From Platycnemis pennipes (lineage: Eukaryota; Arthropoda; Insecta; Odonata; Platycnemididae): 64,000 nucleotides of DNA. The translations under genes and the position numbers were made by a program. This document shows positions 11,091 to 23,690 of this stretch, in pieces; position 1 is the first letter of the stretch; every line of letters starts with the position of its first letter. The notes below the pieces were generated by a model that did no database searches, had not been told where the DNA came from, and saw nothing but the letters and a program-made list of their open reading frames with translations. The stretch is taken from contig OW121854.1 of the NCBI GenBank assembly GCA_933228895.1, positions 53,734,609 to 53,798,608 on the forward strand. Direction: 5' to 3'.

Positions 11091-11284
11091 TGCATAAGTT
11101 AACCGCTCAACTAGTAAGGACGGCTATCAGATGAGTAAAGATATAAAAACATTTTGATGATATAATGTTTTCATCTCTATGGGTGAGTTTGAAAACATTC
11201 CGAATTCCCAACTTCCTGTCGAATAAACTGAAATAAGACCCAGGGAACTAGAATGTGACATTCATTTGGTAGCCTTGATTTCTT

Positions 11285-11620
11285 TTAAGCCAAAAACTTC
11301 CCCAGATGACGCAGAGTGCACTTACAGGGGTCAAGTACATACTCTCTGGTGGCTCGAGTGAAGCCCAGCTCCACTGCGCCGAATCGGATTTTCATGCTGG
11401 TCGACTTGGCATTCTCAATGGCGTGCGAGCTATTACACGTGCATTGTCCAAATGGTCACTCCGGCATCGGCGAGATCGGATCACCCATAATGCCTTTCAA
11501 ACGCACGGATTCTCGGCTAATGTGACCCTCTCGAAGAAGAAATTTCAAATCTGAAACACGCGAACAGTTCCGGGCACCGCAAGGGCGCATTCCTAGCTCT
11601 ATTTCCCAGTTCCCTCCCAT
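11285..11620 (-). pseudogene. 111-codon frame with one internal TGA, unrecognised
   Basis: On the minus strand, ATG at 11,620-11,618 opens a frame that ends at TAA 11,287-11,285 and is interrupted only by TGA at 11,458-11,456. The translation has ordinary composition and five cysteines outside repeats: segments include SDLKFLLREGHISRES, MGDPISPMPE just before the TGA, then CTCNSSHAIENAKST, MKIRFGAVELGF and YVLDPCKCTLRH. The block is more GC-rich than its surroundings. A GTAAGT at 11,325-11,320 matches the 5' splice donor consensus, so an exon ending at 11,326 is an alternative reading. Other frames are also open here (plus strand 11,306-11,554 and 11,316-11,525), which weakens the case. I do not recognise the protein. 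It could be a pseudogene, a decayed repeat ORF or a composition effect. Confidence 0.35.
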
Positions 11621-13322
11621 TTAACTCGCCTCTGATGTGTAATGTTAGGCGTCAATAGCCTGGCGAATGCAATGGCAGTGGACCAATTTTAACTGAGAGT
11701 TTTCCACCTTGCACCGTCAAATTCTCTTCAATATCATGTTCAGCTCGAGCAGAAATATTCAAAGAACTTCAGTTCCTTTTCACTTCTGTGTCACTACCAC
11801 TAATTTCATTTCTTATAAATAGACTAAAATAACTTATAATCTGCTGCAAATCTCGCCTACATTTATGAGCAGAAAAAAACGCAATATTTTACTTGAACGT
11901 GGCATCACTGATCAATTTCTTATTATTGGAGTTCAAAATCAGAATTGGGGAAATGGGAAATGAAAGTCAAAATTTATCAGTGATCAAATATTTGCAATTC
12001 TCCGCAAGAAGAAACTATCTATATTTTTGTCATTTGTTCTTATTTACAGTTATAATACATTTCTCTTTATTTCCGGTTTATTACTCTCATAGATGAAAAC
12101 TTCAGTGTACTGTACTTCTGCATCAAAGAAAAATAAATAATGTGACACAATGCTACAGGTCAAGAATGAATAGAAGCGTGCGTGAGGATTTATCGTTGTT
12201 GGAAAATTTATTGATAGTACCTTAAAATTGAAACTTTCACGAAAGAAAAAAAGGGTACGCTGTGTTACTCCGAAGCTGGTAAACGTAATTTTGTACGTTG
12301 TATCAAAAATCATATATAAATATGTAGTGATTAAGGACTTAGGTAAATGAGATAGCACTACAATTAAATAATTGGTTGCATTCGATTAAATTGGATATTC
12401 CAAAGCATTGGCCATAATTTTTTCAACAAATTCAAGAAGTCGCCTAAAAAATATGCGTCTAAACGATAGTAACAAAAATCAAATCTTGCACATATAAAAG
12501 GAATTACAGAATCACGACAACATCTAGCACATAAATGGATAGTTTTTGCCCAAAATGTTAGATGTTAAATAAAAATAAAATGGCGTGCGTAAACATTGTT
12601 TGGCAGAAAATTGGAGTATTGACATCGCATCTTAGCATTCAGAAGGATAAACAAAACAGATTTACGGTTATAATGAAAATCGATAAATATATTTTGAGTC
12701 ATGTAAGCTAAAAATATTTTTAAATACCAAAAGTATTAATAATATTATTTCATTATGTTGTGTAACCAGAAAGTACATGCATTACCTTCCTCACAAATTT
12801 TTTACAACTCTTTTCACTACAAACTTAATCTATATTGCTCTAAATTGACGAATTAACCCGCCAAATCTAACGTTAAAGTTTAATTCGCATCTTCCTTAGC
12901 ATCCTCTTTTATCAATCTAATGATTATAATTTCACTAACCCCATGACTTGTTTCCACTTTAAAATATTTTTTTCTTTATGAGATTAACTTACCATCAAAA
13001 TACCTCCTAGGTCACGACAAATTCAGAAATCATCCAAATGCTAACGCTAGAAACTAGAATAGAATATTAAAATTAAGTAAACAGACCACAATAATGCTAT
13101 AAGTATATTTTTGCAAAGAAGATCTCATCAACCATTAACCGTGTTAGGGTTAACCGAAAATGGCAATACTACCGTGAACAAGTCACTGTGTAAGCCCTAC
13201 TTCCTGGCTGAATTCAACTATGTTTCTAAATATTGACATTAGGAGTATGGTTATTTAAATTTGAGCCGCAGAGGATATAGGTAAATTTCAATCATTATTT
13301 ATGAATATATTATTCATGATAT
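11621..13322. other. AT-rich gene-free stretch
   Basis: No coding region, RNA or repeat was recognised. The frames at 11,893-12,096 and 12,050-12,358 have AT-driven Phe/Leu/Tyr/Ser composition without motifs. Confidence 0.6.
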
Positions 13323-13326
13323 ATAC

Positions 13327-14922
13327 TGTGACGGATTGGCCGTCTTATCTTTGTTTTTCCCTGGTCGCGCCTCCCGCGCGTCGGTCATTCCCGTCCCAAG
13401 CCAGGTCCCCGTTACGTAAGCGAGATGAACGCCTGCCTTTTTCTGCGTGGATATCTGGTAAAATGTCCCTTTGTCTTGTGCATTGGATTCCTTGAGAGTG
13501 AGGATCACGCCACTTATGTGTCTACCCAGGTCATTGGGCAGTGTAAGCCGTGAATCTATTGGTGATTTTTGAATTGAAGTCACGTGTGATGGGGATGAGC
13601 GTTACAAGGAGGACGCCGACGGTTGAGTCGGGTGAGATATCAGTTGGCAGTTGGTGATTGGAAGTCGAGCAGAGAAGCTCAAGGTGTGCTGGTGAAGCCA
13701 GGCGAGAGTGTGGACGGAGAGAGAGAGAGGCGATAATCGGAGACGGAGATCACCACGACTTCCGCGAGGAATTGACAAAGTCGTTCCCTAGCGGTTTTTC
13801 CTGCGTTCTGCCCCAGAAGAGGAACCAGACGCAGCGGACCCCGATCCCGGCACCCCAAAGAGGAGGTGCGGTTTCGGGTAGATAAGGGTGACAGACCGCA
13901 AAAGGTAGCGGGTCGCCGCATCCCCGGAACCAAAGGTTGGACGAGCTCCTTTCAGTCGGAAGGTGTATTATTTCAACAGGAGTTGTTGAATTCCGTTCTC
14001 CACGCCACCATACCGAAAACTCAACGGTGCAGTCTCTCCGTGCTGGATTTCGCCGTCAAGCTCCACACCAGCTCACACATAAGTATCGCCACACCCGTAT
14101 TTCCCCAATCCTGAGTGGTTTCAACCCTCTTATTCACGCTTCCCCACTGTGAAACCCGTGTGCGCCAGCATCAGTGGTGTACGAGATATCCAAACAGAGT
14201 TAAAGTCCCTTCAGTTCAAGAGAAGAGTCAAACTGATCCCAAGAGTGGACAATCATAGTCCTACGGGACCATATTTCTGTATCACTTACTCCCGTCCTCA
14301 TCATTAGTATTCATAAAAGGACGAGGAGCGTGTAATTCTTTCCATTTAGTAGTTTATTTTATTCTATTTTTTTTTATGCTTGGTCATTTATTTGGACAAA
14401 GGGTTACAGGGTTATTTTTCATTGTGGTTAATTTCGTTCCATTTATGTCTCGCCATTCATTCACCTCTTCATCCCTCATTAGTCATTAAGACCTGTGTTA
14501 TTTAGCTGTAGAGTGCCTTTGTGTTCATTTTCATGCTCATTTCAGTGAATAAATGTTGCTTGTGTTAATTGTAAAAAAAAGGCAGAGGTTCATTCTTACG
14601 CTTCGCGTAATTTCTCCCGCGCTCACGTCATACGGCCCTCACTGTTTTACCGTCCGCCCTGGCTTAAAGTCCCCCCGACCCTCGAACAATTTGGATCGTC
14701 CTTGCTTTGCTGGCTGAGCTGGTCCGATGCCGCGGTTTTGAGGTGGCGCCCTTCTCAAACACGCGACAAAGGTCGCGATCTCCCTTTTTCTCAAAACCAT
14801 TTCCCACCCGGAAAGTCCGAAGGAGACGAGGTGTCGAGGCAAAGGTAAGGGTTCCAGTACTCGAAGGCGTAAGGACTGCGGCGAGTCAACGGGCAAAGGA
14901 GAATCAAGCCCGTTCCGTCACA
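13327..14922 (+). mobile_element. solo LTR of an LTR retrotransposon, 1.6 kb
   Basis: The block begins TGTGACGGA (13,327-13,335) and ends TCCGTCACA (14,914-14,922), perfect inverted ends with the TG...CA termini of long terminal repeats. It is flanked by the same four bases, ATAC, on both sides (13,323-13,326 and 14,923-14,926), the target duplication expected of integrase-mediated insertion. It is clearly richer in CpG than its flanks. A polyadenylation signal AATAAA lies at 14,548-14,553, followed by an A-rich stretch at 14,573. No protease, RT or integrase frame is inside, so this is a single LTR left by recombination between two LTRs. Length and the 4-bp duplication would fit Ty3-like elements, but the superfamily is not provable. 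A non-autonomous DNA transposon is the alternative. Confidence 0.75.
14548..14553 (+). promoter_or_regulatory. AATAAA polyadenylation signal inside the LTR
   Basis: Canonical hexamer about 370 bases before the LTR end, followed 20 bases later by a run of eight A. In LTR elements the signal marks the R/U5 region and supports a plus-strand orientation. Confidence 0.5.
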
Positions 14923-14926
14923 ATAC

Positions 14927-17630
14927 CTTTGCCTAAATTTTATTTTCGTCTTGTGCAAAAACGTTCCAAAAGAGGTCATGATAATGTTTCAATAACTGAA
15001 GAATTCGCAACAAAAATTCCAAAGTATTTTACACTAATCGTCATTATAATCTTACGCATAAATTTAGCACGTTTCACTATGTAGGTGACAGAAAAATAAG
15101 CCATAAATCAATATGATAAAATCTGCACACAAGTTCTACGACCAAATCAGCTTTAAAAGTCCGAAGAGCTAATGGTAACTATAACGTATTTAAAAATATT
15201 ATTTTAGCAGTATAACATAATTTTCTTAGCTTTAAGCAAATAATTGAACCTCGTTTCACACTTACCTCCTACCGTAGTCATTATAGCTATGTTCTCATAA
15301 AGAGGATGTATCCCTCCACGTATCTATCTCCTCTTAGATTAACATTTAAAAATAAGTAATAGTTCAGTTACTGAATGAAACGATAGAGTAAATACATTTT
15401 TATCCATTATTGATAACCCATAAACGTGCAGAAACTTAACTGTTTGATTCCTCTTATTGGTCGCGGAAGTAAAATTTAACTTTAAAAAGCTTTGGTTTCC
15501 AACAGGAAGGTGATTATGAATCTTTTAAGCTTAAATAGAACCGTAAAAAATAATCTCAAAAATGAGTTAGCATATAAGAGTGAAGCTTATATAATAATAC
15601 TAGCCCCTCAACGGACTTAGGACCACTAATATCGCTTATGCATGCTCTCATATGTCTTTCTGACAGAAGAGTTTCCCCACTTTCGAACACGACAGCATCT
15701 CTTCATTCCTCTAACACCTCATCTTCATATTTCAACGCCTTCTGACACTCCATTCTAACCCCCATCTCTTCACTTTCACGTCATTTTAACCCGCCTTTAC
15801 ACTCCCGCTTCTCCTTCTCCCGTTTTCTCACCTTGTACAACCGCAGGCAAAAAGCAAAGATTTATCAAAGAAAGAGAAAGGGATAGAACTGGATTTAACA
15901 GAGGAAATATAAAAATATGTGGATAGGCTCAAGGACTTCAGCTCGGGGGATACCTCCCGATATCACCGTGCCCTATCAATATCCCAGCAATGTTACTTTG
16001 CGTTCTTTCCCACTCCGAATTTCTTTCTTTGGACGTCAAGACGCTCAGCCCAGACCCTTCACTATCTAGCCGAGCTTATCTATTCAGAATTCTTTCCTAC
16101 TATTTTCTTCCATTCACAGTCTTTATCTTGTCGTGTTCCGAGGGCTAAGTTCTGATCCACTCTCCGAAATCCTCGTCCTTATCTCCTTCCCTCTCTCCTT
16201 GCATCCATTTCTGCAGCTTCTGCCTGCTTCAAGGCATCGCGATCCTTCTCCGCTGATTCCCGTCCGTGCTTCTCACCCCCATGCCTTTTTCCTCTCTCAT
16301 TTTCTTTAAGATTCTGCACCAGCGTCTCACACCCGAAGCGCTCCTTTCTTCAGGGTGCTCTCAATGCATCCAGCGAAGCTTCGCTACTACCCAAAACTCC
16401 TCCGCCTTACCTCCCGAAAGAATCTCCTCGCCTACCAAGACCTCATTGTTAATGTCCCCCGGAATATTTCCACGCGTCCTTCCACGCTGAGTCAAATGCC
16501 CCTTGTTTACCCACGGCCAAGTTGAGCAAGTGGAAGGGATTTAGCGCAGGCGTGCGACAATCTCCGGGATACGTAATCCTCCCGGGCGAAGGGGGTGAAA
16601 AAAAGGATGGGGAATATTTTTACGCTCGTCAACATCAAAATTCACGGCGCCTTCGTGAAACATTTACAGCCTGGTTGGCCTGGAACTGATTTTTGCCAAC
16701 GGTGATAAACGCTGCTGCTGGGGAAAATTTGAGCAGTAAACCTCGTGACTTTTTTAACCTTCGTTCAGGAGAGGAATAAGTGCGGGAAACACAGTTCGAA
16801 CGTCCTCGCTGAGCTTAATGCCATTCTCTAGAAAAGCCAAGCATGAAAAAAGATTTTTCTCCCTGTTGATTTTTCTTCAATGTACACGTTTATAAATTGG
16901 ATTATAGTGCTAGGGATTTTAAAAATAAATAACATTTATGTTAATACGCTGTCTCTTGCGCAATGACCTTCCTGATTCAAACATGACATTTATATCGCGT
17001 GGTAGAGCATTTCAGTTCCTGTATACAGCAAACAAGGTAATTATTATAAACGTGGAGTCAATTTGAATCAGAGTTGTCTTTAAAACTTATTTGATGAAGG
17101 TACCTACTTAACACTAAAAAAGTCTGAATCAAAATTTACTAAAATAATAATTAAATCCAATCTTGAAAAAATAGCTCCCAATGGGGTATAATATTACATT
17201 TGATACACATTTATTGTTACATATTTGACCTAAAATACACATAATATGTATTTTGTACCGTTGGTATCCAATTTTAATGAAGTTTTCAATCGATAACCGC
17301 ATACATTCATAATAAAAAACGCTACTGTGCTGTGTGTGAATTATGCAAGAATGAGAAGTGCATAGATAACCACCGATGACTGCACACCAAGACCAAAAAC
17401 ATGCACCCAGTCAAGGCATCATTCCATCCAATTTTCGTACACCCAGCGTATTTTTAAATTTCCCAGGCAATCATGGCCTAAAAAAAACGCTCACATTTAA
17501 ACCGGTCCAAAAATATCTCATATTTAGTCTGGAACAATGGAAGCTCTGCCAAAGATCTCGAAGTTCATACTTCCATATCTCACCTTCCCCAATCTCCTCG
17601 CAATGGGGACATTTTCTTGAAATAATACAA
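14927..17630. other. gene-free stretch, partly pyrimidine-rich
   Basis: AT-rich DNA to 15,600, then a moderately C/T-rich segment (about 15,650-16,500) that gives rise to Ser/Pro-rich frames at 15,919-16,155 and 16,266-16,490. GC-rich sequence continues to about 16,700. No protein motif, RNA or repeat was recognised. Confidence 0.5.
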
Positions 17631-17639
17631 AAAAATAAA

Positions 17640-18343
17640 TGAGGAGCCTTTTCATTCCTCCCATTCACAGAAATCTTCGAGACGTTTCTTTCCTTCCCGT
17701 CGCCCCCTCTCCTCCGTCCCATTATACATCCCATCTTCGCTCCCATTTCCCTCCCCCACCAAGTACACACTTACCCTTTCGCCTCCCTCCACCCTTCATC
17801 TTCACCCTTCGCGCCCAGATCTTCATTTGTCACACCCAGCGCTATCCACACATCCTCATTTGCACCCGTGCCCTCCCGCACCCATCCTCCCCGCACTCCT
17901 TTGGCCCACCAGTCCGCAACACCGCTGGTTTTGAACCCTACCTCACCCCACACCCGGCCAGGGCAGCACAACCCCCATGGCAGCCGCCCCCGCCGTATTT
18001 TCTCTGCCCCCATTCATCCAGTCCCCCCACCAATGCCCCTACCCACCCCCCCCCCCATCTACTCCCGGATATATCTCTCGTTCCTGGAGGCGGAAAAACG
18101 CTAAAAACCTTCCAACCGATCCAGCAACCCAGATGGATCTATTGTTCTCCCCGCTCCCATCCGCATCACTCTCCTTACGGGCTAACTCTCTATCTCTCTA
18201 TATCCTCCCTCAACAACAGCCATCCCCTTTTATTCACCCACTCAGTTTACCGGCTGATGCCTCTCCCCCCTGGTTGTGACGCCTGGATCCCTCCTTCGAC
18301 GCTGGTTTCGACTTTCAGGAAACGCTCTCGTTACTACTTTTGA
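17640..18343 (+). promoter_or_regulatory. pyrimidine-rich island with a 234-codon low-complexity frame
   Basis: The top strand is overwhelmingly C and T across 700 bp. The longest frame in the window (17,639-18,343) lies here, but its product is almost entirely Pro, His, Ser and Leu with no domain. Parallel frames in the other plus frames and on the minus strand are also open. This is what a stop-poor C-rich composition gives. A genuine proline-rich exon cannot be excluded; an unmethylated or structured regulatory tract is more likely. Confidence 0.4.
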
Positions 18344-21285
18344 TCACAACGCTTGCAAATTACAGCTATACAACTTCAGCACGAAACGCACATGGCAAAA
18401 GTTTCATTTCCTAAAGGAATGTTAAAAAAATGGTGAAGTGGAGATTATATCTTCACTCAAAGCGTTTATCTTTGTTTCTCATTTAATTTACGTTTAGCAG
18501 AACTTCTTGCGTTATGAAATCTTTATTGCACGCACTGGCTAGTTATCGGTATCACGCATCTATGCATTCCATGTGTATAAACTGAACTTCCATATTTTCT
18601 GGTAAATAAATCCTGTAAGTCTAATGTACTAATATAATACTACAAGTCTAAAAAGAGAAACATATCAGCATGAATGATTCGTCATTCGATTTTCGGTTCA
18701 GTTTAATGAAGCATCACGAACAACACGCATGCGATTTCGGTGGCATTACAAGGCAATGGCATGTTGACAAGGCAATTAAATTTTTCAATAGCGCAATCAT
18801 GCAAACAGGCCTGTATGTATCCACTTAGTATGCCCAAATATTTTAGTGAATGTTGCGTTGTGAATTGTGTCGGGTTGTTAAGCAGCATATTTGTATCAGG
18901 TCATGATACGTTTTAACCAACTGATTTTCACGGAAAACATTTCCATATGGATATTTATTTGGTCTATTTATGAAAACTGAAGCAACGCAGCGTGAATCAC
19001 ACCTACTATTTCTATACCTAAATTTCTCAAATTCACAGTCCACAGGAGTATTTCTTCACCGCGCCAATGGTTTTTCTGTTTAAAGAGTATTCTCACTCCT
19101 CCTCCAGGTTTTTTGCCACACTCATTGGCAGATTTAACAGAAAAATTGAGCGCCTACGTGAGGAACGTGGTGAGGCCACTAGCTTTCTGAGTAAGACTGA
19201 TGTTCTCTAGTGAGGAAGTGTCATTTTCCAGAGAAGTCCTGTTTCCACTGAACATTCCTGCGTAACTAGAAATTGATGCTAAAAACTTGTCTCGTTATAT
19301 GACGTTGAACTCGACGTAATGCTGAATGCAAAAGCAAGAGATGAGGTTTCATATCTTTAAAACTAGGTCCATACAAGACCCAGGTAAATCAGGGTGTGAA
19401 ATATGAAAGTGTACCTACGTAGATTCTCGATTCTGTTGTCATAATTCTGTATGGATGAATTCAGTGAAGTCCATGAGCATCAAATGCACTGAATATATGA
19501 AGTCATATTGACGGTATCTAATTCAGTATTATACATATGAGATGAAGGCAGATATTGTACCGCATAAAATTATCTTCTCTGCGCCTAAAACCCATGCATA
19601 GTTTTATACTTTCCCAGAATTTGGCTACAATTACATTTCACAAGGAGTACATCTTTGGACTCTTATGCTTCTGATTTATTTTTATACCATACAAAATACT
19701 AACACATCTTATTTCTTTTCCAGGGATGCTTACAATTCATTCCAATAATACGATCCATGAAAAATTACAATCACCCTTCAACTACTTCAATTAGTCTTCT
19801 GAAAGGTATGGGGCACATTACATTCAAAGTATGCATAAATCTGAGGAATATTTAGATCTTCATTCAGTACTTGAAGTATCAAACTTCTCCCAAATGTGAA
19901 TTCGGTCACCTTCAATGCCACCATTATAACGCGCATGTTGTGATTCAATCATTAGGGCCAACATTTTCAATCCAGCATCAAATACATATTTCTCCATACC
20001 TTGAGACAATAAATGTTTTTTTTTCCATCAGTTTGCTGCCGTTACATGTTACAAGAGGCAAATATTTGACTTGTTATAATTTTTACGTATTATTCTCTCA
20101 CACAAAATGCTTAGCCTCCACCACCTCCACTAATTCGAATTCCAACCATTACTAGCTACAAGGAAGGAAAATGGCTTGATAAGGTAATCATTCAAGGATG
20201 AAGGGCATCCTTCCGGAAAAATTCTATTTTTCGTTTATCACTATATCAGGCAGATGTTAACAATTACGCTATGAACTCATCTGATATCTCGGAACACATC
20301 ATGAGTTATTTATTCATTAAATATTTTAATTCAAAGATTTGTTGCAGCAGATATCCATTCTTTTTTCCAATTAATTCCTTACCCACTTATATCTTAGAAG
20401 ATTGCATCCATCGCTTACTTTTTTATGAAAATATGAGCGGTATTCATTATGTCCGATCAAAAAAACGGAAAACAAAAACTAGTTTTGAGGGCATTGATTT
20501 TAACGCAAATTGATCTATGGAATAATAATTTTTCCATATTATTTGAACAACCAAAACAATCAATACCCAGGCAACTTCTACCAAGGATAAATGTTAACAT
20601 TGTGGGGATAGCGTGTGACATATTCTGTTGCAATGGTTCATTACTTTCGTACATGTTGGAAAAATGTCTAATAACGAGACACTAGAAAATTAATATTCTA
20701 GATTTACCTCCTCCGCACACTTATTTTTATAATGCATGATTCTTCCACGCAAATCATTGATAAAATGAGTTTATTAGAGTATTAAAGGTCTCAGTTGGGA
20801 AAGTGTAGACTTAGATACAATTAAGTTATGCAAGTCTAGTATATGAGACAGGGAATAAATTCACATTACATAAGGATAAAAATAGGCCGGAGAGAAAGAA
20901 ATATTTCAAAGCTGACAGATTTCCCTTATGATGATACGATGAGCAGCTTCCGAAAATTTGGGTATCGAAGAACATAAGCAGAAAAAATGATGAACCTAAA
21001 TGTTTCTTTAAAGCTATGCCTTTAAATTTCACGTTCAGACGAGTTCTTTGTGACAAATTTATCGGTAAGTCATCAATGGCTTTCATATCTCCTTTGATGC
21101 ATGAGACCGGAGTGGTGAGATACCTCTAAGGGAACTACTTTTTCCTCCCCCCACTGATCGTCGTCAGTAATGACTCACGCCTGATTGCTTATTGGACTCA
21201 ACAATGGCGTCTTGTTTAATCTTTCAAAGCAAGCAGTTATTTCCATTCCCATTAGAGATGAGATCTCCCTCTTTGCCATGGTTTC
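18344..21285. other. AT-rich gene-free stretch
   Basis: Almost 3 kb without a recognisable gene, RNA or repeat. Open frames are under 100 codons and lack motifs. Confidence 0.6.
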
Positions 21286-21289
21286 CCTT

Positions 21290-21900
21290 TATCCGAAACC
21301 ATCCCGTCTTGGAGAATAAAAAAAAGAAAACAATAGATTAAAAGGACGGGATGAAAAATGTTGTGGAAGACGGCCATTGGGAAGGGATAAAGGAGAGGAA
21401 AAAAGGGCAGAAATTCTGGATGAAAGGAGGGAGTTATAAAGAACGTATAAGAAAAGACGCAGGGAGGTGTAGGGAAGGAGAAGTCCGGGTTCAGTGTGGG
21501 GGATGATGGGAGTTTCAGAGGCTTGGGGGAAAAAATCCAAGCTCCCAGTTCTTTGCCACCTCAAAATCCGCATCGTTTCCCCTACCCACGTCCTCCCAGT
21601 CCCGATGGATCACCACCCTCCCAGCTCCGCGGCCACCCACTTGCCCTCCCCCCAAGACTCACGCCCGCTAATGACACCTCTTATCTCTCATGCTCATCCC
21701 TGCTCAGAAAAACCTCTCAAAAACTCCCGTAGCTCGCAAAACGACCCTCTGCCCATTCTCCTCCGCCATAAACCACCCCCGGACATACGGCTCCTTCAAT
21801 CTTCGTTATTTTTCCTCACAAACTCATGTCGTGTTCCTCTAACCACACATCCGGCAGGAAACTCATTGGCCTTGCTTCCCCACCGGTTAAATTTATAGGG
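21290..21900. promoter_or_regulatory. purine-to-pyrimidine switch island
   Basis: The top strand is purine-rich from about 21,300 to 21,530 (GGGA, GGAGAGG and AAAAG runs) and then switches to pyrimidine-rich from about 21,540 to 21,890. This opens frames on both strands (minus 21,289-21,573; plus 21,494-21,898) whose Ser/Pro/Leu products carry no domain. The strand switch is a composition feature that could mark a bidirectional regulatory element. No promoter motif is identified. Confidence 0.35.
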
Positions 21901-22374
21901 ACATTTAAATGTTGCTGTGGTGTGGCAATGAAGAAAAAGCACTTGGAGAGAAGATAGATTGTGGGGAAGTAACGCAAATTACACGCGAGTGCAAAACAAA
22001 AAAAAATGGGAATTAATTTCCCATTTCCTGTAGCTGGAGTGAATGAGGTTGCTTTATATGACAAGGTCATGGAAAACAAATGACGACTGGAAAACAAACT
22101 CTTCAGATGAGTGGATGTAACAAAGAATAAATTATATTAGAAGGTGGAAACAAGCCACATTGTCACTTCATTAGCTAAAGAAGAAAGAAGGCACATGTAA
22201 ATATTTTATGAAGATTTAAGTACCAAGGGTCTGGAACATTTATAACCGTTGGAAAACCTGACAAAAAATTGATACCCTTGACACCTAGTTTTAGCACTGG
22301 ATACTGAATGAATATAATGACGAAGTAACTGAATAATTCAAATAAAAAGTGCTGAATACCCGAGGAAGAAAGTT

Positions 22375-22500
22375 CTTTGTGGAGAGCAACACAAAAATGT
22401 TGCGAGTTGGACACATCTTGAGACGCCAATGTTCATGTCAAGATAAAATTGAAAACTATATACATACGATTCAAACCAGAAAGACCAATGGGTAAGTACA
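22375..22500 (+). mobile_element. possible RTE LINE remnant
   Basis: A plus-strand frame reads MLRVGHILRRQCSCQDKIEN, which resembles the RWIGHTLRHNEL segment of the RTE C-terminal region (see 41.4 kb). Neighbouring sequence does not extend the similarity clearly. A weak call. Confidence 0.3.
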
Positions 22501-23690
22501 TGGACCAATGAAGAAGAATTCAGGAAAAAGATACTAAGATTCAGCCAAAAAAGCAACGAATGATAAAGAATAGGAGATCAAATTTAACCTATTTAAGGAT
22601 TGTAAAGAGCGAGCATGACACTTGAAGAAGGCATTATAATGTTTACGATAAACATTGTGAATGACGAAACTCTCTAAGGTGGCTTTAGTCCGCAGCATGT
22701 CTGACAATGCTAAGGAAAAGAGATAGGAAAATAATATATCAAGCAGAACAAAAGAAACAGGAAATCAAAAGAGTCATGTGAATTAGATTATATTACTAAC
22801 TATTCAAAAGGGTGGATTGAAAATTCCCTCAGTTCGTTCGATGGCTACCTTTCAAATGATGAAGGAATATAAACATCTAAAGAATTCAAAAGTCATGATG
22901 GAAGTTCATCATATCCTAAATAAGAAACTGATCAAAGCAGAGAGCAGAATCACCGAGACGGATGCATTTTTTACCTCGAAGGAAAAGATCGACAAATATT
23001 GGACCGAGATACTATGGCACTCCTAAATCGATGGCGTAGCACTTTATGAGGCATCATGAGTTAAGCTTCGATAACACTAAATAGTAATTGAACTGCACTC
23101 ATAAGAGCCACGATCTTTATTGAATCCTTTTGTTTACGAATAAATTCCCTCCCACGTATGTCCCAAAAATGTATGTGGGGTGCCTTACACCCAAAACCAC
23201 ACCCTAAAAGAGTGCTGTAGGACTCACGCAGCTCGAATCGAATGGCATAATACCAATTTAAATTATATTTTGCTAGTTCAGCAGTCATACCTAAAAGGAC
23301 TTTACAGGTTGATAAAACCTACTCAGCATTAGAATGGTAATGGAAATTTAGGTTGTCTTCTATTTCGATCATTTAGGAACATAATGTTGAAATCGTTAGT
23401 AACAAGAAATCCAAACAAAGAAGCTGACCTGACTCTAAAGGAAGCGGTGTTAGACTGGTATTACATTTTCCCAGTTATTGCTGATCGTTGGAGAACTCCA
23501 TCTTTTGAATACTAGCGTATAAAATCCTGTTCCTAACGTTCGTAACCAACATATGCGTAGAAAAAATCAATGCCCTTAGATCATTATATTTTCCTCAAAG
23601 ATTGATATTATGTCTAATCTCCCCTATGTAAATGTTACTACATTTCTGACAACCAGTACATTTCTCGATCCTATTCTCTCAGACTCCAGG
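22501..23690. other. gene-free stretch
   Basis: The frame at 22,817-23,026 is lysine-rich and matches nothing I recognise. Otherwise no feature was seen. Confidence 0.5.

Noticed and set aside
17639..18343. Longest open frame (234 codons), Pro/His/Ser-rich, as a gene
   Set aside because: Stop-poor C/T-rich composition keeps several frames open on both strands here; the product has no domain and is low complexity.
22817..23026. 69-codon Lys-rich frame as a gene
   Set aside because: No motif, no supporting context, and length within chance expectation.
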